Positions 37,144 to 47,678 of a stretch of DNA of 64,000 nt are shown piece after piece; position 1 is the first letter of the stretch, and each line of letters starts with the position of its first letter. Made by a program: the position numbers and the translations under genes. This DNA comes from Akkermansiaceae bacterium (GTDB lineage Bacteria > Verrucomicrobiota > Verrucomicrobiia > Verrucomicrobiales > Akkermansiaceae), in the NCBI GenBank assembly GCA_905182405.1, contig CAJJBQ010000002.1:992001-1056000 (forward strand), read 5' to 3'. The notes under the pieces were generated by a model. The model did not search any database. It was not told the DNA's origin and was given only the letters and a program-made list of their open reading frames with translations.

Positions 37144-37240
37144 GGTCCCCTTCCACAGCCGGGCAACTACACGAGTCGCGAGATCCATCTCTCAATCAGC
37201 ATCCACAGGGCGATCTAATCGCACGCCCACCCTTATTAAT

Positions 37241-38056
37241 CTACTGAAAATAAATCATCCCCGCAATCCCCGCGGCGAAACAGTAGTAGGAAAAATACTC
37301 CAACTTCCCGCGCTTCACCGCACCCATCACGAGATAGATTGCTAAGAGGCCCACGACCGCCGCTGCCGCTGCTCCTGCGAGATAAGGCGTATTAAAACAG
37401 GATTTTAAAGCCTCGAAAAAAGACCCCGTTTCTTCAATCCGATCCTTCATCGTTAGCACAAAACCTCCGGCGATCGCAGGGATCGACATCAAGAAGGAAA
37501 ACACGGCTGCTTTCTCGGCCTTCACCCCGCTCACCAGTCCAGCAGCAATCGTCGACCCCGAACGCGAAACACCCGGAAGAATGGCAAAGGCCTGACCGAT
37601 CCCCATAATCACAGAACTCTTTAAGCCCACTTTCTCCAAGCGGCCTTTTACCAAGCGTGGAATAAAAAGAATGAGCCCCGTCAGGATCAAAAAAGACGAA
37701 ACCATGAAAGGATTTCCGGGGACTGAATCGAAGAAATCTTTAAAGAGCAAAGCGGCAATCACCGCCGGCACGGTGGCAATCGCTAACCACATAATCATCT
37801 TACGATCCTCGATCATCGACGGTGTGTAAAGCGACTGCACCAATCTCCAAAGACTCGGCCAGAAGAAGATCAGCACACTCACCAGCGTTCCAATATGAAG
37901 AATGACTTCAAATGCCAGGTCAGGTTGGTGCGAAGAACCAACCTCACGAATACCCAAAAGATACTGAGTCAGGACAATATGCCCCGATGACGAAACGGGC
38001 AAAAATTCGGCTAAGCCCTGCACAATACCGACAACGATCGCTTTCCAGATTTCCAT
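37241..38056 (-). CDS. uppP: Undecaprenyl-diphosphatase (BacA/UppP)
   Basis: 271 residues with about eight membrane segments. Both signature regions are present: EFLPVSSSGH near the N-terminus and PGVSRSGSTIAAG in the middle. It recycles the undecaprenyl carrier for peptidoglycan and polysaccharide synthesis and confers bacitracin tolerance. Convergent with proS. Confidence 0.94.
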   Translation of the reverse strand: MEIWKAIVVGIVQGLAEFLPVSSSGHIVLTQYLLGIREVGSSHQPDLAFEVILHIGTLVSVLIFFWPSLWRLVQSLYTPSMIEDRKMIMWLAIATVPAVIAALLFKDFFDSVPGNPFMVSSFLILTGLILFIPRLVKGRLEKVGLKSSVIMGIGQAFAILPGVSRSGSTIAAGLVSGVKAEKAAVFSFLMSIPAIAGGFVLTMKDRIEETGSFFEALKSCFNTPYLAGAAAAAVVGLLAIYLVMGAVKRGKLEYFSYYCFAAGIAGMIYFQ

Positions 38057-38207
38057 AAGATCACTGTGACTCTAAGGAATTCTTAAGCTTTCGCAAGGGT
38101 AGGTTACGAAGCTTTGTGGCGGGACGCAGGAGAGATTCTTAGCCTCTCTATCCGTGGAGCCCCGGGGACGCGGACGGTAGGATTATCCCTTGGTTGGGCG
38201 TTGGGAA

Positions 38208-38231
38208 AGAGACTGAGAGTCTCTGCTACGG
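38208..38231 (-). repeat. 24-nt hairpin repeat, copy 2
   Basis: The reverse complement of copy 1 with two covarying changes: stem AGAGACT-CTC-AGTCTCT. The TAG in its CCGTAGCAGAG part is the stop codon of the Nudix gene, so the element overlaps the gene end and may act as a 3' structure. Confidence 0.6.
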
Positions 38232-38765
38232 CTCACTTCGCTTTTTCCAAAGTTTTGCCGACTCTTCACCGAAGACGACCTCATCCCAAAGGATCTTCTC
38301 TTCCTCGAAAAGAAAGCGCGCATCAAAGGTCTCGCCCTTCAGAGCCTGCGGTAACCAGTAAGAATCATCCTCCCACATCCGCTCAAAAGGAATGTCGGCA
38401 ATCTCACACCAATATGGAATCGCCTCATCCGTCGCCGTGGGAGTTCCCGTAAATTGCGTCGCAGTATAAACATGACAATGAATGTCCGGAAGATTGGACA
38501 TCGAAAACCAAAGCTCTCCTCGTTTCACTGGATCCAGCGCAGTGATATGAAGCTCTTCTTGCACCTCGCGAATCGCGCACTCCCCGGGAGTCTCACCTGG
38601 ATCAATCTTCCCGCCTGGACCATTAATTTTCCCCATCCCGATCCCTCGTAATTTTTCAATCAGAAGAACCCGGCTTCCTTGATGGACAAAAAGGAGAGTC
38701 GCCTCGATTTCGGGTTGCCATTGATCCCAATCGGGAGGCGTTATTTTATTCGGATGGTCGGGCAT
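38226..38765 (-). CDS. Nudix hydrolase (MutT/MTH1-like)
   Basis: 179 residues from the ATG in MPDHPNK. The complete Nudix box [20 protein letters not shown] is preceded by [13 protein letters not shown], close to the oxidised-nucleotide hydrolase MTH1 pattern. Its start lies inside the gcvP 3' end (20-bp overlap), indicating translational coupling to the glycine cleavage operon. The likely role is sanitising 8-oxo-dGTP or a related nucleotide. Confidence 0.85.
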   Translation of the reverse strand: MPDHPNKITPPDWDQWQPEIEATLLFVHQGSRVLLIEKLRGIGMGKINGPGGKIDPGETPGECAIREVQEELHITALDPVKRGELWFSMSNLPDIHCHVYTATQFTGTPTATDEAIPYWCEIADIPFERMWEDDSYWLPQALKGETFDARFLFEEEKILWDEVVFGEESAKLWKKRSEP

Positions 38766-41559
38766 AATTTTCGACGGTGTCGCAGGTACACACAAGATTG
38801 CGGTCGCCGTGCACGTTATCAATCCGTCCGACGACTGGCCAGAACTTGTGCCTCCTAAGTTGTGGCACTGGAAAGGCCGCCTTTTCTCTCGAATAAGAAT
38901 GACTCCACTCATCAGCAATCACCATTTCCGCAGTGTGAGGCGCATTCTTTAATGCGTTGTCAGCAGGATCAGCCTCCCCCGTGATGACTTCTTCGATCTC
39001 TAAATGAATCCCCAGCATCGCTTCGCAAAAACGATCCAGCTCCTCTTTCGATTCCGATTCGGTAGGCTCAATCATGAGCGTTCCCGCCACCGGCCAACTC
39101 ATCGTCGGCGCGTGAAAGCCGTAGTCGATGAGACGCTTCGCAATGTCTTCCACCGTGATTCCACTCGCCTTTGTCAACGGACGGGTATCGATAATGCACT
39201 CGTGAGCAACCAGATTCCCGCGCCCCGTGTAGAGAATTGGATAAACCGGCGAGAGGCGCTTAGCGATGTAGTTGGCACTCAAGATCGCCACCGCAGTGGC
39301 ATCCTTCAGCCCTGCCGACCCCATCATCGCGATATACATCCAGGAAATGACGTTAATCGAAGCACTTCCCCAGGGAGCAGAACAAACAACATTGGCAGAA
39401 TCTCCAAAGTCGCGATGCCCCGGCAAGAAATCCACCAAGTGAGCCGCTACCCCAATCGGGCCGACTCCCGGGCCACCGCCTCCGTGAGGAATGCAGAAAG
39501 TTTTGTGCAGATTCAAGTGACATACGTCAGCACCAATGAGTCCGGGATTGGTCACTCCAACCTGCGCGTTCATATTGGCGCCATCCATGTAAACTTGTCC
39601 GCCCGCCTCATGAATCGCGGCACACAATTCCTGGATCCCCTCTTCGTAAACTCCATGAGTCGAGGGATAAGTCACCATGAGTGCACCCAAAGTTTCGCGA
39701 TGCTCCGCGATCTTGGCGTGAAAATCATCAGTATCGATGTTCCCTTCGTCGTCACATTTTACCGGAACGACCCGGAATCCCGTCATGACAGCCGAGGCCG
39801 GATTCGTACCATGCGCCGACATCGGAATGAGACACTTATTTCGATCCTGATCGCCATTGGCTTGGTGGTAGGAACGAATCGCCAGAAGACCGGCATATTC
39901 CCCCTGCGAACCCGCATTGGGTTGTAGCGAAACTGCTGCAAATCCCGTGATTTCGGACAACCAACCGGACAACTCAGCGAGCATGATGCGATACCCCTTG
40001 CTTTGATCTTCCGGGACAAAGGGATGAAGGGAGGAAACCTCTGGCCAAGTCACGGGCATCATCTCTGCCGCAGCATTAAGCTTCATGGTACATGAGCCCA
40101 GCGGAATCATCGATTCATTCAGCGCGAGATCACGAGCTTCGAGACGATGCAAGTAACGCATCATTTCGGTTTCGCTGTGATAAGAATGAAAGACCTCCTG
40201 CGGGAGAATATTTTCGTCTCGAAGCATTTCTGCCGCTAGCTCATCGGCCTTTCCCGGAGAGGCTCCAAAGAGTTCACAAATAGCGCTTAGATCTTGCTCC
40301 GTCGTCGTTTCATCAAAAGCAACCCCAAGCCGGCCATCGCCAAAATCACGAAGATTGTATCCCTTCTCTACCGCTGCCGAGAGAATCCCCTCCGCCCGAC
40401 CACCGACCTGCACCGTGAGCGTGTCAAAGTGGGAGTCATTCACTAACTCCACCCCCGCTTCTCTCAATCCCGAACTCAATCGACCGGTCAATGAACGAAC
40501 GCTTGAAGCAATGTGACGCAGTCCGGCGGGGCCATGATACACGGCATACATCGATGCCATCACGGCGAGAAGAACTTGCGCGGTGCAGATGTTCGAGGTC
40601 GCCTTATCTCGGCGAATATGCTGCTCGCGAGTCTGCAACGATAAGCGATACCCGGGATTCCCTTGGGAATCGATCGACACCCCAACCAGTCGACCCGGAA
40701 TCTTCCGCTTCAGTTTATCGACGCAAGAAATGAAAGCCGCATGCGGTCCCCCAAAACCGAGAGGAACGCCAAAGCGCTGGCTCGATCCCACGCAAATATC
40801 AGCACCCATGCTTCCGGGAGATTTTAAGAGAGTGAGTGCCAAAAGATCAGCAGCGACCACGACCTGAGCCTTCACTCCGTGAACCTGCTCTGAGAAATCA
40901 CTAAAATCGCGCACGTTTCCCAAAGTCGAGGGATACTGCACCAGCGCACCAATGAGATCTTCGCTCGCGCTAAAATTGGAAATTTTTTCCACCTTCACTT
41001 CGATCCCAAGAGGCTCGGCTCGAGTGCGCACGACATCGATGGTCTGGGGATGACATTCTTCATCGACCCAAAAGACGGTCGCCTTGGGCTTCATCGTAAG
41101 CGCTAGACTCATCGCCTCCGCGGCCGCCGTGGCTTCATCGAGAAGCGAGGCATTCGAGACATCGAGCCCGGTAAGCCCGGTCACAAGGGTTTGAAAATTT
41201 AACAGGGCCTCCAATCGCCCTTGCGAGATCTCCGGCTGATACGGGGTATAAGCGGTATACCAGCCGGGATTTTCAAGAATATTCCGCTGAATGACCGGCG
41301 GAGTGACGGTTCCAGAATAGCCCTGGCCGATGAATGATTTGAGTATCTTGTTTTGACCGAGCTTGCTTTTAAGAAGATCAAGAGCCTCCGATTCGCTCAG
41401 AGCTTCGGGAAGAGTCGTCCCCTCCGGCCACTGAATCTCAGAAGGAACAATCTTGGCGAGAAGAGCATCAAGATCACTTTGGCCGACAGCTTCCAGGAGA
41501 GCAGTCCTAGAATGATCCCACGGGCCGATGTGGCGACGGGAAAAGGGCTGCGTCATCAT
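38746..41559 (-). CDS. gcvP: Glycine dehydrogenase (decarboxylating), P protein
   Basis: 937 residues, the long single-chain form. Pyridoxal-phosphate Lys686 lies in [17 protein letters not shown]. It decarboxylates glycine and passes the aminomethyl group to the lipoyl arm of GcvH. The start is 6 bp after the gcvH stop. Order gcvT-gcvH-gcvP on the minus strand, ending with the Nudix gene. Confidence 0.96.
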   Translation of the reverse strand: MMTQPFSRRHIGPWDHSRTALLEAVGQSDLDALLAKIVPSEIQWPEGTTLPEALSESEALDLLKSKLGQNKILKSFIGQGYSGTVTPPVIQRNILENPGWYTAYTPYQPEISQGRLEALLNFQTLVTGLTGLDVSNASLLDEATAAAEAMSLALTMKPKATVFWVDEECHPQTIDVVRTRAEPLGIEVKVEKISNFSASEDLIGALVQYPSTLGNVRDFSDFSEQVHGVKAQVVVAADLLALTLLKSPGSMGADICVGSSQRFGVPLGFGGPHAAFISCVDKLKRKIPGRLVGVSIDSQGNPGYRLSLQTREQHIRRDKATSNICTAQVLLAVMASMYAVYHGPAGLRHIASSVRSLTGRLSSGLREAGVELVNDSHFDTLTVQVGGRAEGILSAAVEKGYNLRDFGDGRLGVAFDETTTEQDLSAICELFGASPGKADELAAEMLRDENILPQEVFHSYHSETEMMRYLHRLEARDLALNESMIPLGSCTMKLNAAAEMMPVTWPEVSSLHPFVPEDQSKGYRIMLAELSGWLSEITGFAAVSLQPNAGSQGEYAGLLAIRSYHQANGDQDRNKCLIPMSAHGTNPASAVMTGFRVVPVKCDDEGNIDTDDFHAKIAEHRETLGALMVTYPSTHGVYEEGIQELCAAIHEAGGQVYMDGANMNAQVGVTNPGLIGADVCHLNLHKTFCIPHGGGGPGVGPIGVAAHLVDFLPGHRDFGDSANVVCSAPWGSASINVISWMYIAMMGSAGLKDATAVAILSANYIAKRLSPVYPILYTGRGNLVAHECIIDTRPLTKASGITVEDIAKRLIDYGFHAPTMSWPVAGTLMIEPTESESKEELDRFCEAMLGIHLEIEEVITGEADPADNALKNAPHTAEMVIADEWSHSYSREKAAFPVPQLRRHKFWPVVGRIDNVHGDRNLVCTCDTVENYARPSE

Positions 41560-41565
41560 GACCGT

Positions 41566-41940
41566 CTAGCGCACGATGCCAGTGTACGAAGACGCATCCA
41601 TGAGAGCCTCATATTGCGAGGTATCATCGATCTTCATTTTAAAAATCCAACCACCATCGTAGGGGTCGGAATTGACCATCGAAGGATCAGCAACGAGGTC
41701 TAAATTGACCTCCACAACCTCTCCCGCGAGCGGAGCATAAATGTCACTGGCTGCCTTGACACTCTCGACCACCCCAACCGGAGACGCTTTGTCGACATCA
41801 CCGAGATCGGGAAGCTCAACAAAAACAACATCGCTCAATTCGTCTTGAGCATGGTCGGTAATTCCAATGGTCACAATATCTCCATCGAGGCGAACCCATT
41901 CATGATCAGGGGTGTAGCGGCAGTTGTCTGGTGCGGTCAT
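41566..41940 (-). CDS. gcvH: Glycine cleavage H protein
   Basis: 124 residues. Lipoylated Lys62 in VVESVKAASDIYAP. Shuttles the aminomethyl intermediate between GcvP, GcvT and dihydrolipoyl dehydrogenase. Lipoylation depends on lipA, present at 4271-5191. Confidence 0.95.
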   Translation of the reverse strand: MTAPDNCRYTPDHEWVRLDGDIVTIGITDHAQDELSDVVFVELPDLGDVDKASPVGVVESVKAASDIYAPLAGEVVEVNLDLVADPSMVNSDPYDGGWIFKMKIDDTSQYEALMDASSYTGIVR

Positions 41941-41963
41941 ACAATTGAATTTATTACGAAGTC

Positions 41964-43046
41964 TTATTTCCGATAAAAAGGCTTTTTCACGACTTTTGCC
42001 GGAAGGTATTTTCCTCGAATTCCGATTTGAACAGGGGTGTTCACCTTCACCCGATCCGTCGGAAGATAAGCAAGTCCGATTCCGGCACCAAGCGAGGGAG
42101 AAAGACCACCCGAGGTCAATTCACCGAGCAGCTTACCCTCCATATCATGGACCGGATAGCCCGGCCGGGGTGGCGCGCCTCTCTCACAAAGCTGGATCGC
42201 CATCAGTCGCTCGCTCACCCCCTGTTCCTTTTGATTACGCAAGGCATCACCGCCAATGAAGCGCTCTTTCCCAAGTGCCACAAACATTCCTAATCCTGCT
42301 TCCAGTGGACTCCGGCTTGGAGAAAGGTCCGAACCATTGAGCGGATAGCACATTTCCAATCGAAGCGAATCCCGGGCTCCCAATCCGCAGGGAGCGACAC
42401 CCTCATCCATAATGAGTGACCACCAAAAGGAGGCTTGGGAAGCAGGGCAGAAAAGTTCGAAGCCGTCTTCGCCCGTGTATCCGGTGCGACAGACAATCAT
42501 GCGATGACCCATGTGACTCAAATCATCGAGATGGTTACGCGCAGGAAGAGTGCGCCCTTCAGTCATCTTAAAATAAACCTCTGAGGCATCTGGCCCCTGA
42601 ACTGCGATGCCTGCCCAGTCATCACTGAGATTTTCCAACCGCAGATCCCCTTCCAGATGCTGAGTGAGCCAATCGACGTCTTCCTTGATCTTTGCGGCAT
42701 TCACTAGAAGCAGGTAGTCATTTTCGGCAAGACGATAGATAATAAGATCATCGATCACCCCACCCTGGTCATTCAGAATAAAAGTATACTGTGCCTCCCC
42801 GTCCTCAAGCTTAGCAACATCATTCGCCAGCATTCGATTGAGCCACGATTCTGCGTCATTCCCTTTTAAAAAAAGCTGTCCCATGTGGGAAATATCGAAG
42901 ACCCCCACGTGCTCGCGCACTGCCTTATGTTCATCGATAATAGACGAATACATTACCGGCATTTCCCAACCAGTAAAGGACACCATCCGTCCTCCGAGGT
43001 CTCGATGCTTCTCGTCCAAGGGGGAAAGTCTTAGGACGTCGCTCAC
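41964..43046 (-). CDS. gcvT: Aminomethyltransferase, T protein
   Basis: 360 residues. Motifs: GWEMPVMY, FDISHMGQ, GYTGEDGFE and a C-terminal GLGARDSLRLEM block, as in tetrahydrofolate-dependent GcvT. First gene of the operon, divergent from the rhomboid-like gene with only a short gap. Confidence 0.95.
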   Translation of the reverse strand: MSDVLRLSPLDEKHRDLGGRMVSFTGWEMPVMYSSIIDEHKAVREHVGVFDISHMGQLFLKGNDAESWLNRMLANDVAKLEDGEAQYTFILNDQGGVIDDLIIYRLAENDYLLLVNAAKIKEDVDWLTQHLEGDLRLENLSDDWAGIAVQGPDASEVYFKMTEGRTLPARNHLDDLSHMGHRMIVCRTGYTGEDGFELFCPASQASFWWSLIMDEGVAPCGLGARDSLRLEMCYPLNGSDLSPSRSPLEAGLGMFVALGKERFIGGDALRNQKEQGVSERLMAIQLCERGAPPRPGYPVHDMEGKLLGELTSGGLSPSLGAGIGLAYLPTDRVKVNTPVQIGIRGKYLPAKVVKKPFYRK

Positions 43047-43061
43047 CGCGGAAAACTGTCA

Positions 43062-43916
43062 ATGCTGATTGGACTTGTCAACCTGTCAGAAGAGATCATT
43101 TTCAGATCTGTGTCACAGAAACGATTAACCATCGAAAGCCGCTTTAGCTGGCTCGCATTTCCGGGCCTCATTAAAGCACTCGCAATGCTTCAAGGGGTTT
43201 TCTTTCTCGTCCTCATTTTCAATCCCAAAGCGGGCGAAATCATCTACCCAAATATGGACAAAGTCATGTCTGGGGAAATCTGGCGGCTCTTCAGTTGGCT
43301 TCTCTATCCGCCCTATCCCCCCAGTCCCGGAGGAAGTCTCGTGTTTCCCTTCTTCTTCACTCTCATCGTCCTTCGAATCTTTTTTCTCTTCGACGAGACC
43401 CTGGAACTCGCTTGGGGCAGCACCCGGACGTCCCTTTACCTGTACGCCACCATCATTTGCCAAGGCCTGGCCCTCAATTTCTTCCCCTTCTTGTTCGACG
43501 GGAAAGTCTACTACTTCGCAATCTTCTTCGCCTTTGCTACTATTCAGCCCCATTACACCTTCCTCTTGATGTTTTTCCTTCCCGTCAAAGTCTGGATTTT
43601 TGCTGTCTTGGCCGGTGTTGGTATCGCAATCATCAGCGTCGAATCATGGGTCAGAACAGGAATCCCCCTCCTAGCTGTCTTCTACCTCTTGATCTACCTC
43701 CCTTACTTGGTCTGGGCGATCCCCAAGGCCTGGAAATGGCGGAAGACGAGACACCAGGTAGCCATCCGACGAAATAAGTTCCAATCCACCCGGATCGGAA
43801 AAGACACGAGCCTTCATCGCTGCAAAACTTGTGATCGCACCGAGAACTCCGATCCTGATCTACAGTTCCGCGTTGCGGAAAATGACGAGGAATATTGTCT
43901 CGACCATCTCCCCTGA
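43062..43916 (+). CDS. Rhomboid-like membrane protein without catalytic serine, with C-terminal zinc ribbon
   Basis: 284 residues from the first ATG; a GTG at 43110 is a likely alternative because it leaves room for the divergent gcvT promoter. Five or six membrane segments lie in about 40-225. The ELAWGSTRTSLYLY segment resembles the rhomboid family, but the GxSG serine motif is missing in the following segment. The tail has C-x2-C and C-x2-H (CKTCDRTEN, YCLDHL), suggesting a zinc ribbon. Probably a pseudo-rhomboid; hisI follows 18 bp later. Confidence 0.55.
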   Translation: MLIGLVNLSEEIIFRSVSQKRLTIESRFSWLAFPGLIKALAMLQGVFFLVLIFNPKAGEIIYPNMDKVMSGEIWRLFSWLLYPPYPPSPGGSLVFPFFFTLIVLRIFFLFDETLELAWGSTRTSLYLYATIICQGLALNFFPFLFDGKVYYFAIFFAFATIQPHYTFLLMFFLPVKVWIFAVLAGVGIAIISVESWVRTGIPLLAVFYLLIYLPYLVWAIPKAWKWRKTRHQVAIRRNKFQSTRIGKDTSLHRCKTCDRTENSDPDLQFRVAENDEEYCLDHLP

Positions 43917-43934
43917 TCACTTAAGGGTCGCTGC

Positions 43935-44381
43935 ATGAGCGAGTTGGAATTTGCCCCCCGCCCGGAAAAGAGGGAACTCGATGAGGCCCTTGGATTCTGT
44001 CCGAAGTTCGATGTCGACGGATTAATCCCCGCCATGGCAATCGACTCCGAGACTCGTGAGCCCCTGATGCTGGCCTACATGGACAAGGAGTCCCTTAAAC
44101 TCACCCTCGAAAAACAAGAGGCCGTCTATTACTCCCGCTCCCGTCAGGAACTCTGGCATAAGGGCGCCACCTCGGGACACGTTCAAAAGGTCCACGAAAT
44201 CCGCACCGACTGCGATCAGGACGCCCTCATTCTATACGTGACTCAGCAGGGAGCTGGTGCCTGTCACACCGGCCGACGTTCCTGCTTCTATCGTGCAGTT
44301 AATTTCGACAGCAATCCCGCCGCGACGACTTTTGTCGACGACGAACGAACCTTTGATCCCGACGAAGTCTACGGAAAGTAA
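43935..44381 (+). CDS. hisI: Phosphoribosyl-AMP cyclohydrolase
   Basis: 148 residues. Third step of histidine synthesis. YMDKESL, SRQELWHKGATSGH, RTDCDQDALIL and GACHTGRRSCFYR carry the zinc and magnesium ligands. It is the single-domain form without the HisE pyrophosphatase part. Confidence 0.93.
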   Translation: MSELEFAPRPEKRELDEALGFCPKFDVDGLIPAMAIDSETREPLMLAYMDKESLKLTLEKQEAVYYSRSRQELWHKGATSGHVQKVHEIRTDCDQDALILYVTQQGAGACHTGRRSCFYRAVNFDSNPAATTFVDDERTFDPDEVYGK

Positions 44382-44924
44382 TCTTTCCCCACGCAAAAAA
44401 CTGCCCTCTTGTTCCGGCTATTTGGATCAATATCGAATTCGGGGGCTTCATGACAAACATTACAGCCCGCCCCACCTTGGCGAGGTGGAGTCATAAAAAG
44501 GATCTTCCCCCGATTCTCCGAGGCTGAAAAATTCGGGAAAGTCCTGGTCACCATTGGTGCCACTGAATCCCATTTCCACGTGAGCCAGGATTGGCTGTGC
44601 CGTCTGAATTTCGAGGGTATTCGCACGCTTGTCCCAGAAAAAGCGCCGCTCCCTCGCAAAACGGGAATTGATCAGTCGCATCGAGTGTCGACCTGTCGTT
44701 CCTTCGATCCCCGTACTGGCAACCTCGGAATCGCCAAAACCCTTCGCCTGATCGTGGCAACTGGCACAGGAAACGGCGGAATTCTTCGACAAGCGAACAT
44801 CATAGAAAAGAACCCGACCGAGAATCACACCATTATCCGTGACCGGATTATTGGGAGGCGGGTTCTCGTAAGAATGACACGTTCCTAAGACGTATACATT
44901 AAGTAGCAAAGTTCCCAATCCCAC
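44369..44924 (-). pseudogene. Di-haem cytochrome c peroxidase (MauG-like), decayed
   Basis: The N-terminal half reads VILGRVLFYDVRLSKN and the first haem site CASCHDQAKGFGD. After FPEFFSLGES the homology continues in another frame: ENRGKILFMTP with the second haem site CNVCHEAPEF, ending at 44369. Family proteins have 150 or more residues between the two haem regions that are absent here. Frameshift plus deletion; it overlaps the hisI 3' end. Confidence 0.75.
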
Positions 44925-44927
44925 CTC

Positions 44928-47663
44928 ATGAGGTCTTTTTTATCAACTCCATGGCTTCTCGTCCTTCTGATCACTCCGGCATCCGCCGAAGTAAATTTTG
45001 AGAACGAGGTAAAACCTATCTTCACCGACCATTGTTACCAATGCCACGGCGAGTCGAAACAGAAAGGTAAACTCCGCCTGGATTCGCCCGCCATGATTCT
45101 GAAAGGTGGGAATTCGGGGGAACCGGTCTTCCTCGCCGGCCAAAGTGCAAAAAGCCACCTCATCAAGTTCGTATCACGCACTGATCCGGACAACGCGATG
45201 CCTCCCGAAGGAAAAGGCGAACCGCTCAACGAGACCCAGGTAGAGACGCTGCGGAAATGGATCGACGAAGGGGCTAAAATACCGGGATCGGAGAAGCTTG
45301 CCGAAATAAAAATGACGACCGATCACTGGTCCTTCCAGCCGGTCAGTCGCGATGGTTACGAGGAAAAGACGATCGATGAAATGATCGGTGAAATGAGAGG
45401 GGCCAAAGCGCTCACTCCTTCGCCCCGCGCCGATCGCCGAACCTTGGTCCGCCGCCTCTACCTGGTGCTCCACGGGATGCCCCCGAATACCGCGGAAGTC
45501 GCAAAATTTCTTGCCGACAAATCACCGGAAGAAGAAGCTTGGCGGAACCTCGTCAACCGCGCCCTCGCCAGCCCACGCTACGGCGAACGAATCGGACGCA
45601 GGTGGCTTGATGTCGTCCGCTTTGCCGAGAGCAACGGATTTGAAACGAATCGCGAGCGACCCCACGCCTACCCATTCCGCGACTTTGTGATCAACTCGTT
45701 CAACGAGGACAAACCCTACGACCGGTTCATTCGGGAACAGATCGCGGGCGACGCCTTCGGAGCGGAGGTAGGAACCGGGTTTCTCGTCGCGGGATCCTAT
45801 GACATTGTCAAAAGCCCGGACATCAACCTAACTCTCATGCAGCGGCAGGATGAACTCACCGACATCGTCAACACCACGGGCACGACCTTCCTGGGCCTGA
45901 CGATCGGTTGCGCAAGATGCCACAATCATAAATTCGATCCCATCTCGCAAAAGGACTTCTATGAGTTTCAAGCCGTCTTCGCCGGAGTGGGATACGGCGA
46001 CCGCACGCTGAAGAAAGTGATGACCAAGGAGTCGCAGGAGGAAACCGCGCAACTCCGTCGCGAACTCGCGGCGCACAAGAACGCTATGGATGACTTCAGG
46101 AAGAAGGCCGCAACGGAAGACGGAAAGGGGCCCTCGAATCTCAGAGACCCAGTGAATGCCACTTTAAATGTCGAAAACTTCAGCGTAATCGAAGCAAAAT
46201 TCGTGCGCTTTACGATCCGGGAAACAAATTCAGGACAACCCTGCCTTGACGAGCTGATGGTCTTCGATCCAGAGGGCCAAAACATCGCGCTCGGTGCGTC
46301 ACCCACCGCTTCAGGAAGCCTGCCCGGCTACCCAATTCATCAGCTTGAGCACATCAATGACGGACTAATCGGAAACGAGCACAGCTGGATCTGTCACAAA
46401 AAGAGCGGTTGGGTGCAACTGGAATTCGAGACCCCCCAACCCATCGAGCGAATCGAGTGGGCCCGTGACCGTAATGGCGTCAACACCGACCGACTCGCGA
46501 CCGATTATCTCATCGAGGCTTCGTTGGACGAAAAGACCTGGAAGACCCTCGCCAGATCCGCCGACCGCCATCCCTTTCGAGGACAACCTGACCCCAATGC
46601 CTTTCTTGCAAAATTGAACACCGCCGAGGCAAAGGCAGCCCGTAGCTTGATGGCGACGATCTTGGACAAGAACACGCGCATCGCCTCCCTCGAAACTGGT
46701 AAGCAGGCTTGGATCGCTAATTTTTCCAAACCCGGAAAAACCCACCGTCTCTACCGCGGCGACCCCATGGCGAAGCGCGAAGAAGTGGCGCCGGATGCCC
46801 TTGAGGTGATGGGTTCCCTCAAGATGGGAATTGACGAGGCCGAGCAACAACGTCGCGTCAAGATCGCCGAGTGGATCGCGACGAAGGAGAATCCACTCAC
46901 CGCCCGGGTAATGGCCAACCGCCTCTGGCAATTCGTCTTCGGCACCGGAATCGTCGATACCCCAAGCGACTTTGGACTCAACGGCACGAACCCTACTCAT
47001 CCTGAATTACTGGATTGGCTGGCCGCCGAATTCATGGAAAACAGCTGGTCATCCAAAGAACTTTTGCGGCTGATCTTGACTACGGACACTTTCCAGCAAT
47101 CGAGCCAACCTCGCACCGAAGCGGCCAAGATCGACGCGAGCGGCCGTTATTTATGGCGCTTCCCACCCCGCCGTCTCGAGGCCGAGGCGATCCGCGATTC
47201 CATCCTCGCGGTCAGCGGCACGCTCAATCTCGAAGACACCGAGGGACCGGGGTTTTACCTCCTCGAGGTCGATCGAGAGAATGTCGTGCACTACAGCCCA
47301 AAGAAAATTACGGGACCAAAAGAATGGCGGCGCATGGTTTACATGATGAAGATCCGCCAGGAACAGGATGCCGTTTTCGGAGCCTTCGACTGCCCCGACG
47401 GCAATCAGGTCATGCCAAAACGCAGCCGTTCAACGACTCCCTTGCAGGCTCTCAATTTGTTCAACAGTCCCTTCATCATTCAGCAGGCCGACAAGCTGTC
47501 CGAGCGCATCGGGAGCGATCCGGCCAAGGCCTTCAATCTCCTCTACGGACGTCCCGCGACGGCGGAGGAAATTGCGGATTCAAGCACCTTCATCGCCGCT
47601 CACGGCATGCAGGCCTTCTGCCGTGCCATGCTCAATACCAACGAGCTTCTTTTCATCTTCTAA
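44928..47663 (+). CDS. PSCyt1-DUF1549-F5/8C-DUF1553 secreted protein
   Basis: 911 residues. Signal peptide, then a planctomycete-type cytochrome domain with C36-YQ-C39-H40, DUF1549 (about 150-370, second haem-like CARCHNHKFD), a coiled stretch, a discoidin/F5-8C-like carbohydrate-binding module (about 425-555), and DUF1553 (about 640-890). Domain gain relative to the paralogue at 14479 suggests targeting to a polysaccharide. Paired with a DUF1501 gene 15 bp downstream. Confidence 0.87.
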   Translation: MRSFLSTPWLLVLLITPASAEVNFENEVKPIFTDHCYQCHGESKQKGKLRLDSPAMILKGGNSGEPVFLAGQSAKSHLIKFVSRTDPDNAMPPEGKGEPLNETQVETLRKWIDEGAKIPGSEKLAEIKMTTDHWSFQPVSRDGYEEKTIDEMIGEMRGAKALTPSPRADRRTLVRRLYLVLHGMPPNTAEVAKFLADKSPEEEAWRNLVNRALASPRYGERIGRRWLDVVRFAESNGFETNRERPHAYPFRDFVINSFNEDKPYDRFIREQIAGDAFGAEVGTGFLVAGSYDIVKSPDINLTLMQRQDELTDIVNTTGTTFLGLTIGCARCHNHKFDPISQKDFYEFQAVFAGVGYGDRTLKKVMTKESQEETAQLRRELAAHKNAMDDFRKKAATEDGKGPSNLRDPVNATLNVENFSVIEAKFVRFTIRETNSGQPCLDELMVFDPEGQNIALGASPTASGSLPGYPIHQLEHINDGLIGNEHSWICHKKSGWVQLEFETPQPIERIEWARDRNGVNTDRLATDYLIEASLDEKTWKTLARSADRHPFRGQPDPNAFLAKLNTAEAKAARSLMATILDKNTRIASLETGKQAWIANFSKPGKTHRLYRGDPMAKREEVAPDALEVMGSLKMGIDEAEQQRRVKIAEWIATKENPLTARVMANRLWQFVFGTGIVDTPSDFGLNGTNPTHPELLDWLAAEFMENSWSSKELLRLILTTDTFQQSSQPRTEAAKIDASGRYLWRFPPRRLEAEAIRDSILAVSGTLNLEDTEGPGFYLLEVDRENVVHYSPKKITGPKEWRRMVYMMKIRQEQDAVFGAFDCPDGNQVMPKRSRSTTPLQALNLFNSPFIIQQADKLSERIGSDPAKAFNLLYGRPATAEEIADSSTFIAAHGMQAFCRAMLNTNELLFIF

Positions 47664-47678
47664 TCCACTGCCATTGCA

